A stretch of 20,421 nt of DNA, from positions 1 to 20,421 of the forward strand of contig JAOZTN010000050.1 of assembly GCA_029942245.1 (NCBI GenBank). Reading direction: 5' to 3'. Below, piece after piece: positions 14,646-20,421 of the stretch (its first letter is position 1; each line of letters begins with the position of its first letter). Below the pieces are notes generated by a model. That model worked only from the letters and a program-made list of their open reading frames with translations, did no database searches and had not been told where the DNA came from. The translations under genes were made by a program, and so were the position numbers. This DNA is from B18-G4 sp003648575. GTDB taxonomy: Bacteria; Bacteroidota; Bacteroidia; Bacteroidales; B18-G4.

Positions 14646-15539
14646 TTAATCTGCTTCTTCGTCCCAAAATTTATGGTAATTAAACCACTGGAGAGGATAT
14701 TTTTTGAGGATGTACTCCATGTGGCAAATATAATCTTTAATCATCGGACGAAGTTCATCTTCGCCGACCGATCTTTTAGAGTTAATCTCGTATCGTTTGG
14801 CCGGGCTAGCAAAGAAGTGATAGTGCCTGGAGCTTTCCTTGACCGCAAAAACAAAGGTGACCGGGGCGCTGAAGCGTGCTGCCAGGTAAAAGGGGCCTTC
14901 CGGGAAGAGGGCATCTTTGTCGAGAAAGCGATGACTGATGGTTTTTGAGCCTTCCACAAAACGATCGGCATGGATGGCAACAAGCTCTTTATTTTCGAGG
15001 GCATGCTTTATGGCCAGCAGATGCGAAAAGTCATCTTTGAGGGGGATTACATGGAGGTTCTTCTCAGTCATCACATCCTCCATATAGCTTTTGATCTTCT
15101 GATGCTCTTCATCAAACATCACAATATTGAAGCGTTTGTCGAGCCGTTGCAGGAAGTTACCTGCTATTTCCCAGCTGCCGATATGAGCACTGATGAGCAG
15201 GCCGCCATCCTCCATATTCCGAAGGTGTTCCTCTCCGTCCCAATGATAAGTGAAACTTTTTCCCAGGCCTGACATCACGGCCACTTTATCGATAAGCACC
15301 TGTCCGAGCTGATAATAATTTCGATAAGTGCTGAGACGTGTTTTCAAATAGCCGAAGGCCATTACCTGCCTGAAATAAAAACGGATATGCCTGTTCGATT
15401 TACGCGAAAAAAGGAAAAAGTAGAATGCAACAAATCTAAGCAGAAAGTAGGCGGGCCTGAGCCCGAAAGTTTTCAGGATGTATACAAATATCCGGTAGCC
15501 GGTTAATCCGCCACGGGTTTTTCCGTCCCAGGAAGACAT
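14646..15539 (-). CDS. LpxL/HtrB-like lipid acyltransferase
   Basis: A 297-residue inner-membrane-associated acyltransferase of the lipid A lauroyl/myristoyl transferase family. The HxxxxE motif is His119-Ile-Gly-Ser-Trp-Glu124 (ISAHIGSWE), and a hydrophobic anchor lies at about residues 27-45. Later conserved points include IHADRF and the FLDKDALFPEGPFYLAARF region. LpxL enzymes move acyl chains from ACP to a hydroxyl on lipid A; copies in aryl polyene clusters are thought to attach the polyene to a lipid anchor. In this locus it is a candidate for esterifying the polyene to the dialkylresorcinol or to another lipid. It starts 2 bases after the ACP gene stop, consistent with using that ACP. 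Confidence 0.88.
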   Translation of the reverse strand: MSSWDGKTRGGLTGYRIFVYILKTFGLRPAYFLLRFVAFYFFLFSRKSNRHIRFYFRQVMAFGYLKTRLSTYRNYYQLGQVLIDKVAVMSGLGKSFTYHWDGEEHLRNMEDGGLLISAHIGSWEIAGNFLQRLDKRFNIVMFDEEHQKIKSYMEDVMTEKNLHVIPLKDDFSHLLAIKHALENKELVAIHADRFVEGSKTISHRFLDKDALFPEGPFYLAARFSAPVTFVFAVKESSRHYHFFASPAKRYEINSKRSVGEDELRPMIKDYICHMEYILKKYPLQWFNYHKFWDEEAD

Positions 15540-15541
15540 AT

Positions 15542-15790
15542 TTATTGATCAGATGAATGACGTGTATAGATGAACTCATGAAATTGCCCGAGTGTTCTGA
15601 CATTGACCATGTCTTCACCTTTCAGCTTAAAGCCAAACTCCTTTTCGATGATCACCACAATGTCAACAAAATCAAGGCTGTCGATGCCGATATCGCTCCA
15701 GGTAGCATCAGTTTGAACAAGATCCTCTTCAATTTCGAACTCCTCTACCAGAAAACCGTTTATGATGTCAACGACTTCATTCTTATCCAT
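15542..15790 (-). CDS. Acyl carrier protein
   Basis: An 82-residue ACP. Ser38 in DIGIDSLDFVDI is the phosphopantetheine site and FGFKLKGEDM continues the usual helix III region. It lies between the ketosynthase at 15837 (46-base spacer) and the LpxL-like acyltransferase (2-base spacer), so it may carry chains from that ketosynthase to the acyltransferase. It differs strongly from the second ACP at 4720-4974 outside the DSL/DSI helix. Confidence 0.95.
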   Translation of the reverse strand: MDKNEVVDIINGFLVEEFEIEEDLVQTDATWSDIGIDSLDFVDIVVIIEKEFGFKLKGEDMVNVRTLGQFHEFIYTRHSSDQ

Positions 15791-15821
15791 AGCACTCCAA
15801 TTATTAGCGGGTATTCGCTTG

Positions 15822-15829
15822 CAAAAGTA
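15822..15829 (-). promoter_or_regulatory. TAnnTTTG motif (TACTTTTG) before the ACP gene
   Basis: The minus strand reads TACTTTTG in the 46-base spacer, 32 bases before the ACP start. It matches the Bacteroidota -7 consensus, but no TTTG box is visible 18-20 bases upstream. Possible internal promoter; weak. Confidence 0.3.
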
Positions 15830-15836
15830 CTAATTA

Positions 15837-17057
15837 TTATTTTACTTTTTTAATGATAAGGGTGGAATTTGTGCCTCCGAATCCAAATGCATTGGATAGG
15901 AAGACATCGAAACCGCTGTTAATGGTTTTGGAGGTAATATTCAATTTTTCGGAATGCTCATCCGGGTTTTCGAAGTTAATATTGGGTGCAATGAAACCGT
16001 GTTGCATCATTATCAAGGAATAAACAACCTCACTGGCTCCGCCCATCCACATCTCATGCCCGGTCATTGATTTTGTTGAACTGATGAAGGGTATTTTATC
16101 TCCAAAAACCTCATAGATAGCCTGTGCCTCTTTCCCATCGCCCACCGGTGTGGAGGTAGCGTGGGCATTGATATAGCCAATATCTTTTTTGTCTATACCT
16201 GCATCTTTCAAGGCCATTACCATTGATCTGACAGGGCCATCAATATTGGGAACAGAAATATGATCTCCGTTTGAAGAGAAGCCATAACCGCTGATCTCTC
16301 CCAGGATGTTAGCTCCACGTTTGATTGCTGAGTCATAACTTTCCAGGATCAGTGAGGCGGCGCCTCCGCTAGGAACCAGCCCGTCGCGATCCCGGTCGAA
16401 AGGCCTGGATGCTTTTTGCGGCTGGTCTTCTCTGATCGAAAATGCACCCAGGCCATCGAAACTTCCCATCGATTCCGGGTTGATCTCCTGGCCTCCTCCT
16501 GCGATCACACATTCCTGCAATCCTTGCCTTATCATAATGTAAGCCATTCCAAGTGAATGTGATCCGCTGGCGCATGCCCCGCTAACCGTGAAGTTGATCC
16601 CTTTTAACTTAAAGATCACCGACAGGTTCATGCTTATGGTTGAATTCATTGACTGGAAGATGGAGCCGGACCCCAGGAGGGCGGTGTCTTTTTTCGCCCG
16701 CATCTTGTCGATGGCTTCGATCACGGGTACCGAAGAGCTATCGTTTCCGTATAGGATACCAACCTCATTTTTATTAAGAAAATCCTGATCGATTCCTGCA
16801 TGCTGAAGCGCTTGCAGTGTAGCGATATAAGCATATTTTCCATGCTCGGGCAGGCCTACCCTAGAACGCCTGTCGAGCAGCCCTTTCAGATTTGGGCTTT
16901 CGATAATCCCGGTCAGGTGTGAGCGGTATCCCAGGGCTGCACGATCCATGTCGAGACCGACCCCTGATTTGCCATTATATAAAGAATCACGAACCTCATC
17001 GAGGTCTTTCCCGATGGTGGAATAGATACCCATCCCTGTGATAACAACTCGATTCAT
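15837..17057 (-). CDS. Ketosynthase, FabF/KAS II type
   Basis: A complete 406-residue beta-ketoacyl-ACP synthase with Cys162 in VSGACASGSHS, His299 in NAHATSTPVGD and His334 in TKSMTGHEMW, and NAFGFGGTNS at the C-terminus. The start MNRVVITGMGIYS is normal. The motif ATSTPVGD and the sequence after the last His (GHEMWMGGASE rather than GHTLGAAG) resemble FabB/FabF variants of aryl polyene clusters, where a Glu or other polar residue after the His is common. It stands with TAL, FabG and an ACP, which suggests it performs extension of the aryl-primed chain. A CLF partner is not adjacent; the CLF-like protein at 2467-3534 or a homodimer could serve. Confidence 0.95.
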   Translation of the reverse strand: MNRVVITGMGIYSTIGKDLDEVRDSLYNGKSGVGLDMDRAALGYRSHLTGIIESPNLKGLLDRRSRVGLPEHGKYAYIATLQALQHAGIDQDFLNKNEVGILYGNDSSSVPVIEAIDKMRAKKDTALLGSGSIFQSMNSTISMNLSVIFKLKGINFTVSGACASGSHSLGMAYIMIRQGLQECVIAGGGQEINPESMGSFDGLGAFSIREDQPQKASRPFDRDRDGLVPSGGAASLILESYDSAIKRGANILGEISGYGFSSNGDHISVPNIDGPVRSMVMALKDAGIDKKDIGYINAHATSTPVGDGKEAQAIYEVFGDKIPFISSTKSMTGHEMWMGGASEVVYSLIMMQHGFIAPNINFENPDEHSEKLNITSKTINSGFDVFLSNAFGFGGTNSTLIIKKVK

Positions 17058-17086
17058 ATTAATTATAGAGAGATTAAACGTTAGGT

Positions 17087-17094
17087 CAAAAATA
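17087..17094 (-). promoter_or_regulatory. TAnnTTTG motif (TATTTTTG) before the ketosynthase gene
   Basis: The minus strand reads TATTTTTG in the 48-base spacer between the FabG and ketosynthase genes, 30 bases before the ATG. It matches the Bacteroidota -7 consensus but stands in an A/T-rich run and lacks a clear -33 box, so chance is likely. Confidence 0.3.
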
Positions 17095-17105
17095 AAAAAT
17101 TATTC

Positions 17106-17837
17106 TCAGGTGCTGATGCCCCCGTTAACAGATATTACCTCACCGGTGATATAGGATGCTTTCTCTGATGCCAGGAATGCAACGGCTGCAGCAACTTCTT
17201 CGGGATTACCAAAACGTCCCACCGGGATCAATCCTTTATGCTGATTTTCATCGAGATCTGCTGTCATATCTGTCCTGATAAATCCTGGCGATACAGCATT
17301 CACTGTGACCTTTTTCCGGCCCACCTCCCTGGCGAGTGCTTTGGTAGCTCCGATCACACCGGCCTTGGCAGCACTATAATTTGTTTGCCCGGGCATGCCA
17401 TCTTCCCCCGAAAGGGAAACAACATTAATGATGCGGCCAAATTTATTCACGATCATGTCCTGCACCAAAAGGCGTGTTATGTAGTAGAAGCTATTCAGGT
17501 TGGTGTTGATCACCGAATCCCATTCTTCCGCTTCCATCCATACCAGCAGGTTATCCTTTCGGATTCCTGCATTGTTTACCAGCACCCGGATATATCCATC
17601 ATCTTTATGCTCTTCCTGCCATTTCAGAATGGCTTGTTTTACCTTTTCGGCGTCAGAAATGTCGAATGGGAGCAGTTCCCCGCTTCCCCCGGCATCTTTT
17701 ACCATCTGTAGTGTGAGTTCGGCCTCAACGGTGTTGGTATTGTAGTTGATGAGCACATGATATCCCATCTCTGCCAGACTGATGCTGATTGCCCTGCCTA
17801 TACCACGTGATCCTCCGCTTACAAGTGCATATTCCAT
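17106..17837 (-). CDS. fabG: 3-oxoacyl-ACP reductase (FabG/SDR)
   Basis: A 243-residue short-chain dehydrogenase. The cofactor loop is SGGSRGIG (residues 7-14), NNAG is at 88-91, and the catalytic set is Ser141 in VVSLSG, Tyr154 and Lys158 in NYSAAKAG; the C-terminus VNGGI is typical of FabG. It reduces 3-oxoacyl-ACP to 3-hydroxyacyl-ACP with NADPH, the step between ketosynthase and dehydratase in each polyene cycle. It lies 7 bases after the TAL stop. It is the only ketoreductase in the window, so it probably serves both elongation blocks. Confidence 0.93.
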   Translation of the reverse strand: MEYALVSGGSRGIGRAISISLAEMGYHVLINYNTNTVEAELTLQMVKDAGGSGELLPFDISDAEKVKQAILKWQEEHKDDGYIRVLVNNAGIRKDNLLVWMEAEEWDSVINTNLNSFYYITRLLVQDMIVNKFGRIINVVSLSGEDGMPGQTNYSAAKAGVIGATKALAREVGRKKVTVNAVSPGFIRTDMTADLDENQHKGLIPVGRFGNPEEVAAAVAFLASEKASYITGEVISVNGGIST

Positions 17838-17844
17838 GCTTTAG

Positions 17845-19389
17845 TTATTTATTTAGTAGTGCATCGTTTGCCATGATATATTTTCTCACTCTGCGGATCT
17901 CATTGTATTTCGGACTGTCTTCTTTGAATACAGGAACGATCTTCCGCAGCGTGTTGTAGGCTGCAAAGGTGCTTGGTGAAAGCTTGTCGGCATATTCGAG
18001 ATAATCGATGGCTTGCAGCAGGGAGATCAATTCAATGGAAAGGATCTCAAAAGAATTATCGATTACCTTCATAGCCATCAGGGCTGCATTGGTACCCATG
18101 CTGACGATATCCTGGTTGTCATTATTGGTTGGAATACTGTGTACATACATGGGGTTCGACAGGGCCTGGTTCTCGGCCACGGTGGAGGTGGCAGTGAACT
18201 GTGCGCCCTGCATGCCCAGGTTAAGTCCCAGGGTACCCAGGTTAACAAATGGCGGGAGCTTATTGTTCAGCTTGTCATTCATGAGAAAGTTCAGCTGGCG
18301 TTCGGAAAGCATAGAAAGCTTGGTAATCGCGATCTTGAGCTTATCCATTTCCAGTGAAACGTAATCACCGTGAAAATTACCACCATGGTTAACACTTTTT
18401 TCGCGGTAATCGATCACAGGGTTGTCGTTAACAGAATTCGCCTCATCGAGGATTACCTTTTCTGCATTGTCGATGGTATCCAGTACCGGTCCGAGTATCT
18501 GTGTGATACAGCGTAATGAGTAATATTCCTGTATCTTTCGGGTAAAGACCTGCTCTTCTTTTCCGTTGCCGTTATAGAGGTGTTCGGCACGCTTTCTAAC
18601 CAGTTTGCTGCCACTGAGCAGTTGCTGCAAACGGTCGGTGATTTTATTTTGCCCGGGATGAAGTTTAACCCTGTTCAACTCATAAGAGTAATGGTCGTCG
18701 TAGGTTTCAACCACCTCATTGATCATGGCGGAAGCCATCAGTGCCCAGTCGAGGAGCTTACGCGCTTTGAGAACACTTAAGATGCCAATGCCCGTCATGC
18801 AGGAAGTCCCGTTTACCAGGGCCAGGCCTTCACGGATATGTACCTTCGCCGGTTCAAGTCCTGCCTCTTCAAATACCCTTGCTCCCTGATGGGTAAAATT
18901 CTGATAAAACATTTCCCCTTCACCAATCAGGCAGAGGCCCAGGTGTGCAAGCTGCACAAGGTCGCCACTGGCACCTACACCACCATGTTCCGGGATCACC
19001 GGAACAATGCCATGGTTGATAAAGTCACGGAGCAGGATAACGATATCGGGGTGTATCCCGGAATAAGCTTGCATGAAGTTGTTCAAGCGGGCGATCATTA
19101 GTGCCCGTACAGCCCTGTGTGGAATATTGTTTCCGGAACCTGATGCATGACTGCGGATCAGATTATATTGAAGCTGGACCTGGTCTTCCTTGTTTACCTT
19201 GTATTGGGCCATGGGACCCAAACCGGTGTTAATGCCGTATATGATCTTGTCTCTTGCAAAACTTTCGAGGAAGGAATAACTCTTTTCAACTTCCTGAAGG
19301 GCTTGCTTATCCAGTTCAACTTTTTCGCCTCCGAACAATACTTTATAGAAATCGGAACTCTCCAGTTTCCTGCCGCCAATAATCACCAT
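17845..19389 (-). CDS. Tyrosine ammonia-lyase (HAL/PAL/TAL family)
   Basis: A 514-residue MIO enzyme. The cofactor forms from Ala140-Ser141-Gly142 in GGVGASGDLVQL, the catalytic Tyr is in IYGINTGLGPM (Tyr51), and later family blocks are present (LVNGTSCMTGIG, NDNPVID, GGNFHGDYVSLEMD, SIPTNNDNQDIVSMG). The substrate-selectivity pair reads Ser80-His81 in NLIRSHASG, the same as in the Flavobacterium johnsoniae TAL as I remember it, an enzyme characterised as tyrosine-specific. Deamination of tyrosine gives 4-coumarate, the aryl starter of flexirubin-type pigments. It is the first gene after the presumed main promoter. A histidine lyase for catabolism is less likely, as no hut genes are nearby. 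Confidence 0.92.
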   Translation of the reverse strand: MVIIGGRKLESSDFYKVLFGGEKVELDKQALQEVEKSYSFLESFARDKIIYGINTGLGPMAQYKVNKEDQVQLQYNLIRSHASGSGNNIPHRAVRALMIARLNNFMQAYSGIHPDIVILLRDFINHGIVPVIPEHGGVGASGDLVQLAHLGLCLIGEGEMFYQNFTHQGARVFEEAGLEPAKVHIREGLALVNGTSCMTGIGILSVLKARKLLDWALMASAMINEVVETYDDHYSYELNRVKLHPGQNKITDRLQQLLSGSKLVRKRAEHLYNGNGKEEQVFTRKIQEYYSLRCITQILGPVLDTIDNAEKVILDEANSVNDNPVIDYREKSVNHGGNFHGDYVSLEMDKLKIAITKLSMLSERQLNFLMNDKLNNKLPPFVNLGTLGLNLGMQGAQFTATSTVAENQALSNPMYVHSIPTNNDNQDIVSMGTNAALMAMKVIDNSFEILSIELISLLQAIDYLEYADKLSPSTFAAYNTLRKIVPVFKEDSPKYNEIRRVRKYIMANDALLNK

Positions 19390-19429
19390 GCTAAGTAGAA
19401 TTTAATCGATATGCTATAATGCCTTAAAA

Positions 19430-19440
19430 CCTGTTACAGG
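19430..19440. promoter_or_regulatory. Palindrome in the TAL leader, possible operator
   Basis: CCTGT-T-ACAGG is a perfect 5+1+5 dyad, 4 bases downstream of the -7 element of the presumed TAL promoter and at the predicted start of transcription. A regulator bound here would block the promoter; it could alternatively be a small hairpin at the 5' end of the mRNA. Confidence 0.4.
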
Positions 19441-19444
19441 CGGT

Positions 19445-19474
19445 CAAAGTTAGTGATTTTTGATATCTAGAAAA
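19445..19474 (-). promoter_or_regulatory. Candidate main promoter of the pigment operon
   Basis: The minus strand holds TAACTTTG (plus 19445-19452), a full match to the Bacteroidota -7 element, with TTTT 18 bases upstream (plus 19471-19474) in place of TTTG. The predicted leader before the TAL ATG is about 50 bases. The position, in the largest intergenic region upstream of the cluster and after a non-pathway gene, fits a main promoter. Confidence 0.55.
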
Positions 19475-19494
19475 GATAATGATCCTAGCAATGA

Positions 19495-20247
19495 TCAATG
19501 GAAACAATAACGGCCATTGTTATCGACAGTAAATTCCGGCAGACGCCTGTTCATTTCAAAGTAGAGGTACCCCTCTTCCAGGTTGTTCCAGAAGTCAAGA
19601 AGCGCTTCATCCTCAGCATGCTCTTCTTTCAGGGATGTATAGCAATCACCTTTCATCCGGCACGGAAATATGTGTATCGGAATTTTTTCCTGTCCCTTGT
19701 TTTTTGCCTCTACAGCCAGGATATATATCTCCTTGATCTTATCGTCGGTCATAGGCACACAGCCGATGGTAACACATGAACCATGAACAAAGATCTCTCC
19801 GCCGGGATGTCTTTTATCCGACAACACCCTGTCGGAGGCATTCGGATAATTGATCCCAAGTGAAAGATGGAAATTGCTCCAGGGGTTAAACATGTCGATG
19901 TGGTAACAACCTTCTGGTACCTGGCGGTCGCCCTGTTTTCTCTTGGGTCCGGCCATACCGGATATCCTGCAAATACGGTATTCCTTGAGTAAAATATAGT
20001 TTTCATGCAGGCTGTCGCGCCCCCATATTTCCATACAGGACTCATGCTTGAAGGTACGGATGAAAATATTCAGACTGCCTGTATCAAGCCCCTTCTCCAG
20101 GATCAGGGACTCCATCAGGCTTCCCTTTTCTTCATATGCCTTGGCTACCCTGCCGTATTTCATTTGTTCTTCTTTAAACCCCTGGGCGGAGAGAAAAACA
20201 CTCATTGATATAAATACGATAAACAAGATGCCTGTTCGCACTAACAT
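19495..20247 (-). CDS. L,D-transpeptidase (YkuD domain, YafK-like)
   Basis: A secreted protein of 250 residues from the ATG at 20245-20247. The frame also opens at a TTG at 20280, but the ATG gives a clean signal peptide (MLVRTGILFIVFISMSVFLSAQ), so I prefer it. The YkuD catalytic motif is complete: HGSCVTIGCVPMTD, with Cys163 as nucleophile and His155, counted from the ATG. The upstream part (GPKRKQGDRQVPEGCYHID) is the usual substrate-groove region of the YafK group. Such enzymes make or cleave L,D cross-links or attach proteins to peptidoglycan in the periplasm. It is separated from TAL by 105 bases with its own downstream promoter, so it is probably a neighbouring housekeeping gene and not part of the pigment pathway. 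Confidence 0.85.
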   Translation of the reverse strand: MLVRTGILFIVFISMSVFLSAQGFKEEQMKYGRVAKAYEEKGSLMESLILEKGLDTGSLNIFIRTFKHESCMEIWGRDSLHENYILLKEYRICRISGMAGPKRKQGDRQVPEGCYHIDMFNPWSNFHLSLGINYPNASDRVLSDKRHPGGEIFVHGSCVTIGCVPMTDDKIKEIYILAVEAKNKGQEKIPIHIFPCRMKGDCYTSLKEEHAEDEALLDFWNNLEEGYLYFEMNRRLPEFTVDNNGRYCFH

Positions 20248-20394
20248 AGTATAAGGAAATGGTGGGGTAGAGGTATGCAAAGAGATAACGGATGTATACC
20301 CGGGGTATATTGTGTTGGGAGTATTTAAAGTACTTAGAGTTAGTGAGACTATTGGTTTATGAGCAACGCGATATAAAGCAATCTAGTCGAACTA

Positions 20395-20415
20395 ATTCCG
20401 AGCGGAGGGAGGAAT
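20395..20415. repeat. Possible dispersed hairpin repeat at the window edge
   Basis: The stretch ATTCC (20395-20399), GAGCGGAGGGA (loop) and GGAAT (20411-20415) can form a 5-base stem. It resembles the ATTCCGAGCG-x-AG-x-GAGGAATC element that I recall as a dispersed intergenic repeat in several environmental bacterial genomes. The rest of 20281-20421 shows no gene and no clear promoter on either strand. Confidence 0.35.
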
Positions 20416-20421
20416 CCCTAT

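Noticed and set aside
18008..18364. Plus-strand frames within the TAL gene
   Set aside because: Antisense shadows of a strongly conserved coding region, with no domain and no start context.
17845..19389. Histidine ammonia-lyase of a histidine-degradation operon
   Set aside because: No urocanase or other hut gene is nearby, the overall sequence pattern follows the Flavobacterium TAL, and the neighbours are polyketide-type genes.
19480..19497. Hairpin TGATC-CTAGCAAT-GATCA as terminator of the L,D-transpeptidase gene
   Set aside because: The stem is only 5 bases, A/T-rich and includes the stop codon, and the following tract TTATCTTTT is interrupted. It is too weak to call.

Overview
This window looks like a Bacteroidota (Bacteroidetes) genome fragment, probably a draft or metagenome scaffold because it carries a run of exactly 100 Ns. 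Three things support the phylum. The tyrosine ammonia-lyase and the ketosynthase/DarA/DarB set resemble those of Flavobacterium flexirubin clusters as I recall them. DUF2141, DUF1684, LolA and YafK-type genes occur together, as is common in this phylum. TAnnTTTG motifs, the -7 element of Bacteroidota promoters, recur just upstream of several genes. Every convincing gene is on the minus strand, so transcription runs from high to low coordinates.

The window is almost entirely a flexirubin-type pigment locus, which means an aryl polyene made by a type II fatty-acid/PKS-like system plus a dialkylresorcinol (DAR) branch. Layout in the direction of transcription: (1) an L,D-transpeptidase at 20247-19495, probably a flanking gene. 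(2) An aryl-starter and elongation block at 19389-15542: tyrosine ammonia-lyase, FabG-type ketoreductase, ketosynthase, acyl carrier protein. (3) A tailoring and DAR block at 15539-12019: LpxL-like acyltransferase, methyltransferase, DarA, DUF1684 lipoprotein. (4) A DarB block at 11943-6812: DarB ketosynthase III, hotdog dehydratase, small HTH protein, BtrH-like Cys protein, ABC ATPase and ABC permease. (5) A second elongation block at 6773-2467: ketosynthase, a small ketosynthase-like protein without the active Cys, acyl carrier protein, a ketosynthase cut by the N gap, and a chain-length-factor-like protein. (6) An envelope block at 2473-15: polysaccharide deacetylase, DUF2141 protein, LolA-like carrier and a lipoprotein. 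The locus probably continues beyond base 1.

Inferred working model: TAL converts tyrosine to 4-coumarate. After activation by a ligase not present here, the aryl unit is loaded on an ACP and extended by the ketosynthase pairs, FabG and the hotdog dehydratase into a polyene. The methyltransferase modifies the aryl ring. DarB and DarA join two fatty-acid-derived units into a dialkylresorcinol. An acyltransferase (LpxL-like or BtrH-like) esterifies the polyene to the resorcinol. The ABC transporter, LolA-like carrier and lipoproteins would move the lipid pigment to the outer membrane.

The pathway class is described. Less understood points are the Cys-less ketosynthase relatives and their likely pairing, a methyltransferase lacking the usual O-methyltransferase His, the BtrH/ABC/HTH module, repeated promoter-like motifs with a palindrome before TAL, and a short tandem repeat that encodes part of a signal peptide and recurs at the edge of the assembly gap. 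No RNA genes, CRISPR arrays, insertion sequences or plus-strand genes are supported. No gene-free stretch exceeds 300 bases.
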